A stretch of DNA of 34,565 nucleotides from an uncultured Aeromonadales bacterium (GCA_902761645.1 CACWLF010000014.1:1-34565); one strand, 5' to 3'. Shown: positions 26,702 through 34,325, numbered from the stretch's first letter. Made by a program: numbers and translations. The notes: a model not told the origin generated them from the letters alone.

Positions 26702-27799
26702 ATGCTGTCAATTGAAGAAACTGTTTTTTTGAAGGCGGTACCGGATCCCGGTCTGCTGCTGAAATTCGGATTCAGCCGGAATAATGATACATTCAGCTAC
26801 GAGGTCCGTTTCCTTGATGAAATGTTTCTGGCAAAAATCAGAATCGTCATACAGGATAACGGTAAATTTACAGTTACCGGCAAAGTGATCGATCTCGATA
26901 ATGACGAGGAATATCTTCCAATCCGCAACAGTAACATTGCCGGAGGGTATACCAGCAAAGTAAAATACGAATACACGGCAATTCTCGGCAATATCAGAGA
27001 TAAATGCTTCAAATCAAACTATTATGTCAGCGAACAGGCAAATCTGATAACAAGATATATAGAAAGCTCAGGAAAATCAAAAATAGAATTCCCTTGGATT
27101 AAGGCTCCCGATGCCGGAATTTTCAGATGCTCCAATCAGAAAATGTTCGCTCTGATCATGTCGGTTGACTACAGCAAACTCGATCCGGAAAGAAAAGATG
27201 CCGTTGAGGTTGTCAATCTGAAGGTAAATCCACGGGATGTACCGCTGCTGACGGAAAAGGATGGTTTCTATCCGGCCTATCACATGAACAAGAAGCACTG
27301 GATTACCATTGTGCTTGACGGAACAGTGAATTACGATACCATCAGACGTTTTACCGACAGCAGTTTCACTCTGGTGGATAAAATCAAAAAAAGCAGTTTT
27401 CAGGGAGAACCGCTCAATCTTTCGAACAGCCACTGGATAATTCTGTGCAATCCGCACTACTACGATGTTGAAAAAGCATTCAGGGAAAACGACCAGATCC
27501 TCTGGAAACAGACCACCAGAATCAAACCGGGAGACCATGCATATATTTATGTCGGTGCACCGTATTCATGCATCATGTATAAGTGCGTCGTTGATGAAAC
27601 AGATATTCCTTACGAGCATTCCGGGAAAAGTGTTAAAGTGAAAAAAGCAATGAAAATCACCAGACTCAGAAAATACCGCACAGGGGCAATCTCACATGCG
27701 ACTCTTGCCAGATTCGGCATTAAACTGCTTGTCGGTCCCCGCCGCATGAGTGAAGAGCTGATCCAGTACATCGAGGAGAATCTGGAAAAAGGTCTGTAA
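26702..27799 (+). CDS. MmcQ/YjbR-like protein fused to an EVE/PUA-like domain
   Basis: A 365-residue cytoplasmic protein with an AAGGAT ribosome site before the ATG. Residues about 1-115 match the extension often found before MmcQ/YjbR domains (GKVIDLDNDEEYLPIR). About 120-235 is the MmcQ/YjbR core (EFPWIKAPDAGIFRC, GFYPAYHMNKKHWITIVLDG). About 243-362 looks like an EVE domain (SHWIILCNPHYYDVEKAF, IKPGDHAYIYVGAP, IMYKCVVDETDIPY). EVE domains bind modified bases or RNA, and MmcQ/YjbR folds are DNA-binding-like; the combined function is unknown. It stands alone on the plus strand, divergent from the protease operon and convergent with the LprI gene. Confidence 0.8.
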   Translation: MLSIEETVFLKAVPDPGLLLKFGFSRNNDTFSYEVRFLDEMFLAKIRIVIQDNGKFTVTGKVIDLDNDEEYLPIRNSNIAGGYTSKVKYEYTAILGNIRDKCFKSNYYVSEQANLITRYIESSGKSKIEFPWIKAPDAGIFRCSNQKMFALIMSVDYSKLDPERKDAVEVVNLKVNPRDVPLLTEKDGFYPAYHMNKKHWITIVLDGTVNYDTIRRFTDSSFTLVDKIKKSSFQGEPLNLSNSHWIILCNPHYYDVEKAFRENDQILWKQTTRIKPGDHAYIYVGAPYSCIMYKCVVDETDIPYEHSGKSVKVKKAMKITRLRKYRTGAISHATLARFGIKLLVGPRRMSEELIQYIEENLEKGL

Positions 27800-27833
27800 G
27801 ACATGCCGATCCTGATTTTCAGAAACCATAATC

Positions 27834-27865
27834 AAAACGGCGGTCAGGATTATCCGCAGCCGCCG
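27834..27865 (-). terminator. GC-rich hairpin with short T-tract, downstream of the LprI-domain gene
   Basis: On the minus strand CGGCGG (27865-27860) pairs with CCGCCG (27843-27838), followed by TTTTG. It lies 16 bases past the stop of the minus-strand LprI gene and between two convergent genes. The loop is long (16 bases) and the U-run short, so it is a modest intrinsic-terminator candidate. Confidence 0.45.
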
Positions 27866-27880
27866 GAGAAAAGCATTTTC

Positions 27881-28762
27881 CTAGCGGCGGGCGGCTTCCT
27901 CGATTCTTTCAAGAAGAATATTCTGCAGCATCAGTTCCTCAAGAGAAAAACTTCTCTGATCCGCCAAAACGGCTGAGCCATGACCTGTATACGCAGGCAT
28001 ATAATCAGATGCATGCTCCTTATAGACAACCCATTTTCTCTCCATAGCCCTTACTGCATCCTTTGCGTTCGCATTGTTTTTCAGACCGGACATGATTTTT
28101 TTATAGGTTTTGTTAAGTTTCTGATCCTGAACGGAAAACCCCTTGGACTGGCAATCGTACATATCTGTCATCGAAACTGCGCGGGAAATACACTTCTCCA
28201 TGCCGGGATACGCATTTCTCTCATCATAAGTGTATCTGACATTCCTGGTATCCTCATAGCCTTCCACCGCATTATCGCTTTCACGGGAAATAAAATATTT
28301 AAGATGTGTATTCATTTTTATTACGGCGGCAAGTTCATACAGAACGCTTTCAGCCTCGGCCCTTTCGGCAGAGGTAACACTGGCGAATGCCGGTTTTACC
28401 AGAGCTGTAAATTCATTCCACTGCCTTACGGTATTTGTCAGCAGACTCCATGCTTCTGCATTGTCCGCCATGATCTTTCCTGCTGTTTTCAGATTTTTTT
28501 CAAATCTGGTCTTCTGTCTGGAAAGTTCACTGTTACCGCATTTTTTCACTGCCGAAAAAATTTTTTCGGCACATGCGGATTTTTGATTATTTAAATCGCA
28601 TTTTGCACCGGTAACGTCCGGAGTCAAAAGTTCAAAACATTTATTGAAATTCACACCGTAGTTTTCATGATGCGGAAGGGTGTAGGCCTGGGAGACGCCG
28701 ATACCTGCCAGGATCTGCAGAGCGGCGAACAGTTTTAAAAATTTCATTATGCGGTTCCTCAT
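27881..28762 (-). CDS. Exported protein with C-terminal LprI (lysozyme-inhibitor-like) domain
   Basis: A 293-residue protein with a signal peptide (LFAALQILAGIGVSQA, cleavage near residue 26). The mature N-terminal half has several cysteines and helices. The C-terminal half (about 185-280) matches the LprI domain: MYDCQSKGFSVQDQKLNKTYKKIMSGL and AMERKWVVYKEHASD. Some LprI-domain proteins inhibit host lysozyme, but many are uncharacterised. Two starts are possible, 28762 and 28747, because the 15-base unit AGGAACCGCATAATG is tandemly repeated and each copy carries its own ribosome site and ATG. It lies close to the left boundary of the foreign island. Confidence 0.82.
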   Translation of the reverse strand: MRNRIMKFLKLFAALQILAGIGVSQAYTLPHHENYGVNFNKCFELLTPDVTGAKCDLNNQKSACAEKIFSAVKKCGNSELSRQKTRFEKNLKTAGKIMADNAEAWSLLTNTVRQWNEFTALVKPAFASVTSAERAEAESVLYELAAVIKMNTHLKYFISRESDNAVEGYEDTRNVRYTYDERNAYPGMEKCISRAVSMTDMYDCQSKGFSVQDQKLNKTYKKIMSGLKNNANAKDAVRAMERKWVVYKEHASDYMPAYTGHGSAVLADQRSFSLEELMLQNILLERIEEAARR

Positions 28763-28777
28763 TATGCGGTTCCTTCT
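28748..28777 (-). repeat. Tandem 15-bp duplication carrying ribosome site and start codon
   Basis: On the minus strand the unit AGGAACCGCATAATG occurs twice in direct succession. Each copy contains AGGA, an 8-base spacer and an ATG. Because the unit is 15 bases, both starts are in frame and differ only by five residues (MRNRI). Exact edges may shift by a base or two. Confidence 0.85.
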
Positions 28778-28888
28778 GAAAATTCAGTAAATCAACAGTC
28801 AGTTCCGTATTATCTCACATTTATCCCCCGCAGAGTTCATTTTTATATTCGGATAAAACAGGGATATTTCGGCTCTTCGGGTATGATA

Positions 28889-28907
28889 GTGGGGAAAAAA
28901 TCCCCAC
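28889..28907. repeat. Perfect short hairpin (GTGGGGA / TCCCCAC)
   Basis: Seven-base perfect arms flank an AAAAA loop in the gap between the LprI gene and the foreign island. It lies upstream of the LprI gene, so it could be a leftover terminator from a gene removed when the island inserted, or a regulatory hairpin. Nothing else in 28763-28977 is recognisable. Confidence 0.35.
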
Positions 28908-28977
28908 ATCACTAGTCTTTATGCGGATCTAACAAATTTCATTTTTCTGTTGGGTAACTGTACCCTCAAATTAGAAC

Positions 28978-28998
28978 GTAAGCGTAACAGCAATCCGC
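28978..28998 (+). repeat. Isolated 21-bp copy of an insertion-sequence end
   Basis: These 21 bases are identical to the first 21 bases of the 38-bp inverted repeat that starts at 33479 (GTAAGCGTAACAGCAATCC, then GC), in the same orientation. Similarity stops abruptly on the right, where phage tape-measure sequence begins, and nothing matches on the left. It marks the left junction of the foreign island. Confidence 0.75.
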
Positions 28999-29571
28999 AC
29001 AGCGGTGACCACAGCCATGACGGTGATCAAAAACACCATCGCCAATACGCACACAGCCATCATCTCCAACACGACCACGAGCTGGACGACCATCAAGACG
29101 ACCATCTCCACGGCGCTGACCGAGATGAAGAATAAGGTCACGGAAGTGCTGGCAACCGGTATCAATGACAACGCCTGGCGCGTGAAGAACGCTGCAAGCA
29201 ATCTGCCCTCTGCGGTTGATAGCACCCTCGGTTTCTCCGTTCCGGAGGAAGGACCTTTTTCTCATGCTGACGAGTATATGCCCGACTTCATGAAACTCAT
29301 GGCAGAGGGCATCAAGAAGAGCGGCAAGGTTGTGATGAACGCGGTGCGGAGCCTGTCTGACTCCATGAGCGGTGTGTTTACCGGGCTCTCTATTCCAGAA
29401 ATCAACGCTGGTCAGCTGGCACAGGCAGGAGCAGGAGGCGGCGGTACAGTTAGCAACTCCAAGACCATCAACATGGGCGGGCTGACGGTTAACGTCAACG
29501 GCTGCAACGTCCAGAACGATGATGACCTTGCGGACAAGGTCGCAGACCGCATCAATGCGATGCTGAACTAA
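28999..29571 (+). pseudogene. C-terminal remnant of a phage tail tape-measure protein
   Basis: An open frame (formal GTG at 29005) encodes about 188 residues that look like the tail end of a tape-measure protein from a phage of Firmicutes. A Thr/Ile/Ala-rich repetitive stretch (VIKNTIANTHTAIISNTTTS) is followed by DNAWRVKNAASNL, a Gly-rich linker (AGAGGGG), and the closing TINMGGLTVNVNGCNVQ, then DDLADKVADRINAMLN. Full tape-measure proteins run to many hundreds of residues, so at least three quarters is missing. No other phage structural gene is next to it. The DNA is visibly GC-richer than its surroundings, and the 5' edge coincides with the insertion-sequence end at 28978-28998, so it is a captured fragment and not expected to function. 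Confidence 0.75.
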
Positions 29572-29674
29572 GACGACTCGGTGTGGGGCAGATAAAGCCA
29601 TGCATCGAGGGCGTCTATAATTAAGACACGAAAAATACCAGAAACAGGATTTGCTATTTGGAGAAAAATCGGCT

Positions 29675-29697
29675 AAAATACGATTGAATCGTATTTT
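29675..29697. promoter_or_regulatory. Perfect palindrome before the DUF4143 ATPase gene
   Basis: AAAATACGAT (29675-29684) and its exact complement ATCGTATTTT (29688-29697) flank a 3-base centre. It ends 16 bases before the ATG, so it covers the leader or promoter of the ATPase gene. It could be an operator for a dimeric regulator or a leader hairpin. Confidence 0.55.
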
Positions 29698-29713
29698 GGA
29701 CGAAGGAACTCTT

Positions 29714-30940
29714 ATGACTTATATCAAGAGAACGCTGGAAAAGAACATTTTGGAAATTAGCGAGGATTACAGCTGCTTGCTGCTGATTGGCCCGAGGCAG
29801 GTCGGAAAAACAACAATGCTTGAGCATCTGATGGAAGGGACGGCTCGTCAGAAGGTTACCCTGGATGACGCAGAGAATCGTCGGCTTGCAAAAAGTGACC
29901 CGGCATTATTTCTTGAAATGCATCCTGCACCTGTTTTGATAGATGAAATCCAATACGCACCTGAACTGTTCTCTTATATCAAGATCAATGTGGATAACGG
30001 AGCGGCTCCTGGTTCCTACTGGCTAACAGGTTCTCAGGCTTTTCAGCTGATGGAACTGGCACAGGAATCGCTGGCAGGAAGAACAGCTATCATCCACATG
30101 TCCTCGTTGTCCCAGGCGGAACTATACGGGGATGGGACGACGGAACCGCTCACACTTTCCATTGCAAAGCTAAATTCCAGAAAAGAGCATCTCACCAGCT
30201 GTAATTCTATAGAGATGTTTGAGAGGATCTGGAATGGTGGAATGCCTGGACACAAGAGCGGAAGATACAGGGATAGGGACGTCTTTTACAGTTCCTATAT
30301 CCAGACCTACATCAACCGTGATGTAACGGACATGATTCCCGGTGTGGATAAGCTGCTATTTGCGGATTTTATCCGGGCTGCTGCGTGCCGTGTAGGTCAG
30401 ATGCTCAATGTGCACGATATTGCGCAGGATGTCAGTGTGTCTGATGATACAGCAAAAAGATGGCTGCAGGTGCTTGAGAAATCTGAAGTCATCTTCTACC
30501 TCAGACCATATTCCAATAACCTTCTTAAGCGCACGGTCAAGACACCGAAAATGTACTTTTTCGACACAGGCCTTGTAGCCTACCTGACAAAATACTCAAG
30601 CCCCGATATTCTTATGAATGGTGCAATCAATGGGGCGGTCCTTGAGAACTACACGGTAGCGGAGATTAGAAAAACCTGGCATAATAGCGCAAAAGAGTGT
30701 TTGCTTCACTATTACAGGGACAAGGACACAAATGAGATCGATATGGTGATTGAGACAGATGGCGAACTTCATCCGTTGGAGATTAAGAAGAGTACAAATC
30801 CGGGGACGGAACTTGCGTCAGCTTTCAACGTACTGGATAAGGGGTCGGTTCCAAGAGGCACAGGCGCAATTCTGTGTCTGAGAGAGGAAATATCTGCGAT
30901 AGACAGAAGCACGTTTATTCTTCCGATATGGATGATCTAA
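29714..30940 (+). CDS. DUF4143-type AAA ATPase (AAA_14 plus nuclease-like C-terminal domain)
   Basis: A 408-residue protein. I start at the ATG at 29714, preceded by GAAGGA at a good distance; the frame is open further upstream, but that covers a palindrome. Walker A is GPRQVGKTT (26-34) and Walker B is VLIDEIQYA (about 77-85). A winged-helix-like segment follows (VHDIAQDVSVSDDTAKRWLQ), then the DUF4143 hallmark KMYFFDTGLVAYL and a PD-(D/E)XK-like end (NEIDMVIE...LHPLEIKKS). The family is widespread in gut Firmicutes and Bacteroides and its role is unclear; some members are suspected mobile or stress-related ATPases. Codon use and GC resemble the phage fragment, not the capsule region. Confidence 0.88.
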   Translation: MTYIKRTLEKNILEISEDYSCLLLIGPRQVGKTTMLEHLMEGTARQKVTLDDAENRRLAKSDPALFLEMHPAPVLIDEIQYAPELFSYIKINVDNGAAPGSYWLTGSQAFQLMELAQESLAGRTAIIHMSSLSQAELYGDGTTEPLTLSIAKLNSRKEHLTSCNSIEMFERIWNGGMPGHKSGRYRDRDVFYSSYIQTYINRDVTDMIPGVDKLLFADFIRAAACRVGQMLNVHDIAQDVSVSDDTAKRWLQVLEKSEVIFYLRPYSNNLLKRTVKTPKMYFFDTGLVAYLTKYSSPDILMNGAINGAVLENYTVAEIRKTWHNSAKECLLHYYRDKDTNEIDMVIETDGELHPLEIKKSTNPGTELASAFNVLDKGSVPRGTGAILCLREEISAIDRSTFILPIWMI

Positions 30941-30952
30941 AGAAAATGTAAA

Positions 30953-30970
30953 GCGTCTAAAATAAGACGC
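30953..30970. repeat. Small palindrome GCGTCT/AGACGC after the ATPase gene
   Basis: GCGTCT (30953-30958) and AGACGC (30965-30970) flank AAAATA. A similar imperfect copy (GCGTCTATAATTAAGACAC) lies before the gene, near 29610-29628. The same sequence family therefore brackets the ATPase gene, and may be regulatory sites or the remains of a mobile unit's ends. Confidence 0.4.
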
Positions 30971-30996
30971 AATCGGATATTAGACGGTAAGAATTA

Positions 30997-31033
30997 AGTA
31001 TTAGGTCTAAAATACCCGTTTAGACCTAATACT
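30997..31033. terminator. Bidirectional terminator hairpin between convergent genes
   Basis: Perfect 15-base arms (AGTATTAGGTCTAAA, 30997-31011, and its complement at 31019-31033) with a 7-base loop lie exactly between the plus-strand ATPase (ends 30940) and the minus-strand Toprim gene (stop at 31026, inside the hairpin). No long T-run follows on either side, so termination efficiency is uncertain, but the position strongly suggests that role. Confidence 0.65.
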
Positions 31034-31784
31034 CTTTTAAAAGATTTTTATTCTCCTCTTTTGTTCCATTGGCGGAGGTATCCTTGTCAGAAACAGCTTT
31101 GGTTACCGATTTTAAGCAAATACCAAAATTCGTGTGACGTTCAAGGGAATTAAGTTCCTGCTTGATATAGTTCCAGGAATCAACATAATCTGAAGTCACA
31201 GAGAAATCAGATTCAGCAAGGAATTTGACAAAGCCATCAGTATCCTGTCTATACCGTCTCACAAATGCCACTGCATCTTTCTCCTTTTCTTCATCTGAAG
31301 AGTTTTGCTTGTTATGAAGTACATGATCCAGATTGCAGGACATATAGTATAACTGATACGGAATATTCCATATCTTCTGAGTGGCTGATAACACATTGAG
31401 GCATCGACTCTTTGTCGAATTTCGCTCCCGTATTCCGTCAGCATTGGACGTACGTATCTCAGTTAGAGAGTATTTCGTTTTACTGACCGACGAATCCTCC
31501 ACCACGTTTTCATCGGGAATGTATGCACCATCAGTATCAGTTATATGAATAATCTGCTGAAAATTAGTATTTTTCAAGTAATTGGAATTTGCATATTTTT
31601 TTACAATATCACAAACAATGGTTTTAATTTTTGAAGGGTTGGTTCCTGGTTTTGAAGTGATATCTCCGTGTGTAATGTGCACATATACGGAACTACTGCT
31701 GAATACTTTCTCCAGCATAACGCCAAGAGCTTCATCGTCTGAAGGTCCTTCTACAATTACAAATACGATTTTCTTACGAGCCAC
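31026..31784 (-). CDS. Toprim-like partner protein of the ATPase (candidate defence effector)
   Basis: I choose the GTG at 31784, which overlaps the ATPase gene by 11 bases and has AGAGG and GGGG purine runs just upstream; an ATG at 31865 lies deep inside the ATPase gene. The 252-residue product opens ARKKIVFVIVEGPSDDEAL, a Toprim-type first strand with Glu12 and Asp16/Asp17. HITDTDGAY (Asp83, Asp85) supplies the DxD motif. The middle and C-terminus (YQLYYMSCNLDHVL, SLERHTNFGICL) look conserved but are not a domain I can name. ATPase-Toprim gene pairs occur in OLD-like and PARIS (AriA-AriB) anti-phage systems, so a nuclease effector controlled by the ATPase is the likely role. Exact family not established. 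Confidence 0.75.
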   Translation of the reverse strand: MARKKIVFVIVEGPSDDEALGVMLEKVFSSSSVYVHITHGDITSKPGTNPSKIKTIVCDIVKKYANSNYLKNTNFQQIIHITDTDGAYIPDENVVEDSSVSKTKYSLTEIRTSNADGIRERNSTKSRCLNVLSATQKIWNIPYQLYYMSCNLDHVLHNKQNSSDEEKEKDAVAFVRRYRQDTDGFVKFLAESDFSVTSDYVDSWNYIKQELNSLERHTNFGICLKSVTKAVSDKDTSANGTKEENKNLLKEY

Positions 31785-33201
31785 TGTATTCCCCAGCCTC
31801 TCTGAAGGCAAAAGCAATTTCTGCATTATGAGTCGGCTTATACAGTTCCTCATCTTGTTCGCCAAGCATTATATCCCGATAATAAAAGTTGCGTAGATTA
31901 TTATTATCCTTAACATTCGTCATGCGTGTATAGCGATGATATGGATTTGTAGTCGTGAATGCAATAAAGCCTCGATCAATGGTCTCAAGCGGTCTCAGGT
32001 TATGAGAAGTAAAGATGAGCTGACCTTTTCCTTTTTCCGTAATAATACGGAGAAGTTCTCCAAGAAGATACTCAAACACTCCTGCATCCAATTCATCCAC
32101 TGCAACAGTAATTGATGACTTATTATAAACCACAATAAGCAACTGGAGAATGGAGATTATTTTCTTGATACCTTCAGATTCATATTTAAGAGGTATCTCT
32201 TTGGATCCTCTATTGGACATGAACTGAATCCTATTTCCGCGTTCTCCATCAGGTAAAAGTAAAGAGCCCAAATCTTTTACACCTACAGTCAGTCCGGGAA
32301 TCAATTGTGCAAGAACGATATTCATATTAGAAATGATTTTCTCTACCACTTTTTTTTCCTTCTCCCGGATCTCAACAGGACTACCAAGTGGCAACATAAT
32401 AATTCCTTGATAGTCTAGACTACCTTCCGAAATTTTAAACATCAATGGCTGAGCATTCAGACTGATTACTCCTGTATGTGATGTTCTCACTACAAAAAGG
32501 CTGGTGTTTCCATAGTTAACCAGGCTCTCAATAATTGAAAAATAGAATTTAAGATCGTTGTCAAAATTGCCTTCTGCCCGATGTACTTCCACATTTTTGC
32601 GAATAATTTCCAACAGTTCCTTCGAGAAGATAAAAGACCTGGAAGATGCTTCTGCAAGCTTCTTGGCAACCAGAGAATTGGTAGCTGTCTCTCTGCTGTT
32701 TCCTATAAGCAGATGTCTCTTCGCCACCGGAGAAAAACTATCTTCGCAACTGGTATCCATTAAACGACCAATCTTAGTCTGCTTATCTGACAAAATTGGG
32801 CATTTGAGCAACTCGTTAAAAATAACGACTTTCCGCTCACCATGATTTAGCTCAACTGTATTCTGAATTGCATCTTGCACGCTTCTTATACTGAATTGAT
32901 ATATAACTGTTTGCGGTTCTTCTTCCAGCAGAATACTAAACTCAAAAGAAAGTGTCGCCTCGTCTGAATCAGCATTGATATAATCGGCAAACTCCAAAGG
33001 AACAGGACGCCCGCAAAGCACAATCTTCAAAAGGTCAAGTGCTTCAACAACTGACGTTTTACCGGATCCGTTTTGACCATAAATACCAATAACACTTGCC
33101 TTGTAGTCCTTTCTTGCGTTTTTTAAGGAAAGACTGCCATTAATAACGTTTTTAAAGTTTTGAATACAGATATTCGTAATGCGGACAATTGATGCATTCA
33201 T
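31774..33201 (-). CDS. AAA/ABC-type ATPase of a two-gene ATPase-Toprim cassette (AAA_15/OLD-like)
   Basis: A 475-residue SMC/OLD-like ATPase. I use the ATG at 33201, preceded by GAAGGT; upstream in-frame ATGs at 33225 and 33288 are less likely because a promoter-like sequence lies at 33230-33266. Walker A is GIYGQNGSGKTS (39-50). The C-terminal half has the signature-like ESEGIKKIISIL, Walker B ITVAVDELDAGVFEY (about 365-375) and the switch His in FTSHNLRPLE. The central segment (about 100-300) is a family-specific insert. ATPases of this type act as sensors in OLD, PARIS and related phage-defence systems. The gene overlaps its Toprim partner by 11 nt, as expected for a two-component cassette. 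Confidence 0.85.
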   Translation of the reverse strand: MNASIVRITNICIQNFKNVINGSLSLKNARKDYKASVIGIYGQNGSGKTSVVEALDLLKIVLCGRPVPLEFADYINADSDEATLSFEFSILLEEEPQTVIYQFSIRSVQDAIQNTVELNHGERKVVIFNELLKCPILSDKQTKIGRLMDTSCEDSFSPVAKRHLLIGNSRETATNSLVAKKLAEASSRSFIFSKELLEIIRKNVEVHRAEGNFDNDLKFYFSIIESLVNYGNTSLFVVRTSHTGVISLNAQPLMFKISEGSLDYQGIIMLPLGSPVEIREKEKKVVEKIISNMNIVLAQLIPGLTVGVKDLGSLLLPDGERGNRIQFMSNRGSKEIPLKYESEGIKKIISILQLLIVVYNKSSITVAVDELDAGVFEYLLGELLRIITEKGKGQLIFTSHNLRPLETIDRGFIAFTTTNPYHRYTRMTNVKDNNNLRNFYYRDIMLGEQDEELYKPTHNAEIAFAFREAGEYSGS

Positions 33202-33229
33202 ATGAGTTACCTTCACTAATTCCATGAGT

Positions 33230-33266
33230 CTTATAATTATTGTATCATCGTTTCTCAAGATTACAA
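33230..33266 (-). promoter_or_regulatory. Candidate sigma-70 promoter of the ATPase-Toprim cassette
   Basis: On the minus strand TTGAGA (33258-33253), a 17-base spacer and TATAAG (33235-33230) form one candidate. TTGTAA (33266-33261), 16 bases and TACAAT (33244-33239) form an overlapping second. Both sit 30-65 bases before the chosen ATG at 33201. Only one need be used. Confidence 0.5.
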
Positions 33267-33478
33267 ATACAAACATTAAAATATTCACAAAATATTCCGA
33301 TTTCTTTATTCATTTTCAGTTTCGCAAATTTCATAAATTTAATGTTAATTTCCAAAAAATTTAACACTCAAAATATGACCTAATCATTAAGTTCTCCAAA
33401 AATCCTTTATTTATAATAACTTAGCAGTTATTGTTCTAGAATATCTGCTAATTTTTTGTATAATTAGAGTGTTATTTA

Positions 33479-33516
33479 GTAAGCGTAACAGCAATCCGCG
33501 TTATTTACGTGATTGC
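33479..33516 (+). repeat. Left 38-bp inverted repeat
   Basis: It begins GTAAGCGTAACAGCAATCCG and ends GATTGC. Its first 18 bases recur inverted at 33511-33528 with one mismatch, so the left end is itself a large hairpin. Its first 21 bases also occur at 28978-28998. Confidence 0.85.
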
Positions 33517-33528
33517 TGTTACGCCTAC
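33511..33528 (-). repeat. Inverted 18-bp copy of the element end, abutting the transposase remnant
   Basis: The complement of 33511-33528 is GTAGGCGTAACAGCAATC, matching 17 of the first 18 bases of the left repeat. Recognisable transposase coding sequence starts right after it, which suggests that the deletion removing the transposase N-terminus ended at this sequence. Confidence 0.7.
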
Positions 33529-33966
33529 TTTGGAACAATTCTGCTGGAAAGCGACTTAGACCTAACTCCTGAAATGGCTTACAAGACATTCGACAGCAGG
33601 TGGCAAATCGAGATTGTCATGAGGTTTTATAAGTCTGCATGCTGCTTTGATGATACCAGAGAGCATGATGATTATTCTGTGATTGCTTCTGAATTTTGTG
33701 ACTTTCTTGCCACGGTTCTGACTTTCAAGCTTATCAACTTTTTTGACAAGAAACGACTGCTGGAAAGAATGACTTACAAAGAATGCATGAAAATGCTGAA
33801 AAGGGCCAAAAAGTCAAAAGACGACAACGAAGACTGGAAGCTAATAAAAATCAATCCTTCATGTCAGAAATTTTTGGAAGAACTGGAGATTTTGTCAAAG
33901 CAGATGGACGCAGCCCCAGCTCACTCAGTCGTCCACTCGGAAAAGGGGAAGACCTCCCAAAAATAA
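33529..33966 (+). pseudogene. IS1634/IS4-type transposase, C-terminal fragment
   Basis: The reading frame runs in from the left repeat and ends at 33966. Transposase-like sequence begins around FGTILLESDLDL and continues through YKTFDSRWQIEIVMRFYKS, whose Glu fits the last acidic residue of the DDE triad. DDYSVIASEFCDFLATVLTF and the C-terminal MTYKECMKMLKRAKKSK follow. The first two catalytic Asp residues and the whole N-terminal half are missing. An upstream GTG at 33469 only translates the repeat and is not a real start. Confidence 0.8.
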
Positions 33967-34019
33967 GCCAAACAACTGATTTGGTCGGGCATATTATAGT
34001 CTAGCATTTTGGGAAAGTT

Positions 34020-34325
34020 GTAGATAATAATACTGTCGAAAATTCTATACATCCTTTTGTAATTTGCAAGAAGAACTCTCTGTTCAATTTTACCGAAATT
34101 GGTGCTGAAGTCAGTGCCGGCTGGCTTTCCATCGTGCAAACCGCCAAAGTTAACGGTCTTAATCCCGGCAGATATCTGAAATGGTTGTTATCAGTTATCC
34201 CATCCGTCAGACCAAAGAGCAACCTTGATAACCTGAGGAAACTGCTGCCATGGTCACCGGATGTTCCGGCTGACTGCTTTGCCAGAGATCTCGAAGAGAT
34301 TCGTACGCAAAATCTCGATAAATAA
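34020..34325 (+). pseudogene. IS66-family transposase TnpC, C-terminal fragment
   Basis: Translated from 34020, the frame gives about 101 residues typical of the IS66 TnpC end: VDNNTVENSIHPFVICKKNS, GAEVSAGWLSIVQTAKVNGL, NPGRYLKWLL and LRKLLPW. It lacks a start and the catalytic core. Changes at normally conserved positions (ENSIHPF where ERAIRPF is usual) suggest decay. It shares the interval between the 38-bp repeats with a different transposase fragment, so it was probably inserted or recombined there. Confidence 0.8.

Noticed and set aside
28950-29135. Plus-strand frame rich in His and Asp crossing the left island junction
   Set aside because: Out of frame with the tape-measure sequence, and its His/Asp richness is a by-product of the ACC/ATC-rich repeats.
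28966-29601. Minus-strand frame of 211 codons opposite the tape-measure fragment
   Set aside because: A His/Cys/Val-rich shadow of the GC-rich plus-strand frame; the plus strand matches a known family.
33443-33456. 14-base match (AATTAGCAGATATT) between here and 19480-19493 on the opposite strand
   Set aside because: Several 14-base matches are expected by chance in a window of this size, more so in AT-rich DNA.
33469-33528. N-terminal part of the frame that ends in the IS1634-type fragment, taken as a genuine protein start
   Set aside because: These codons are the inverted repeat and its mirror copy; family similarity begins only after them.
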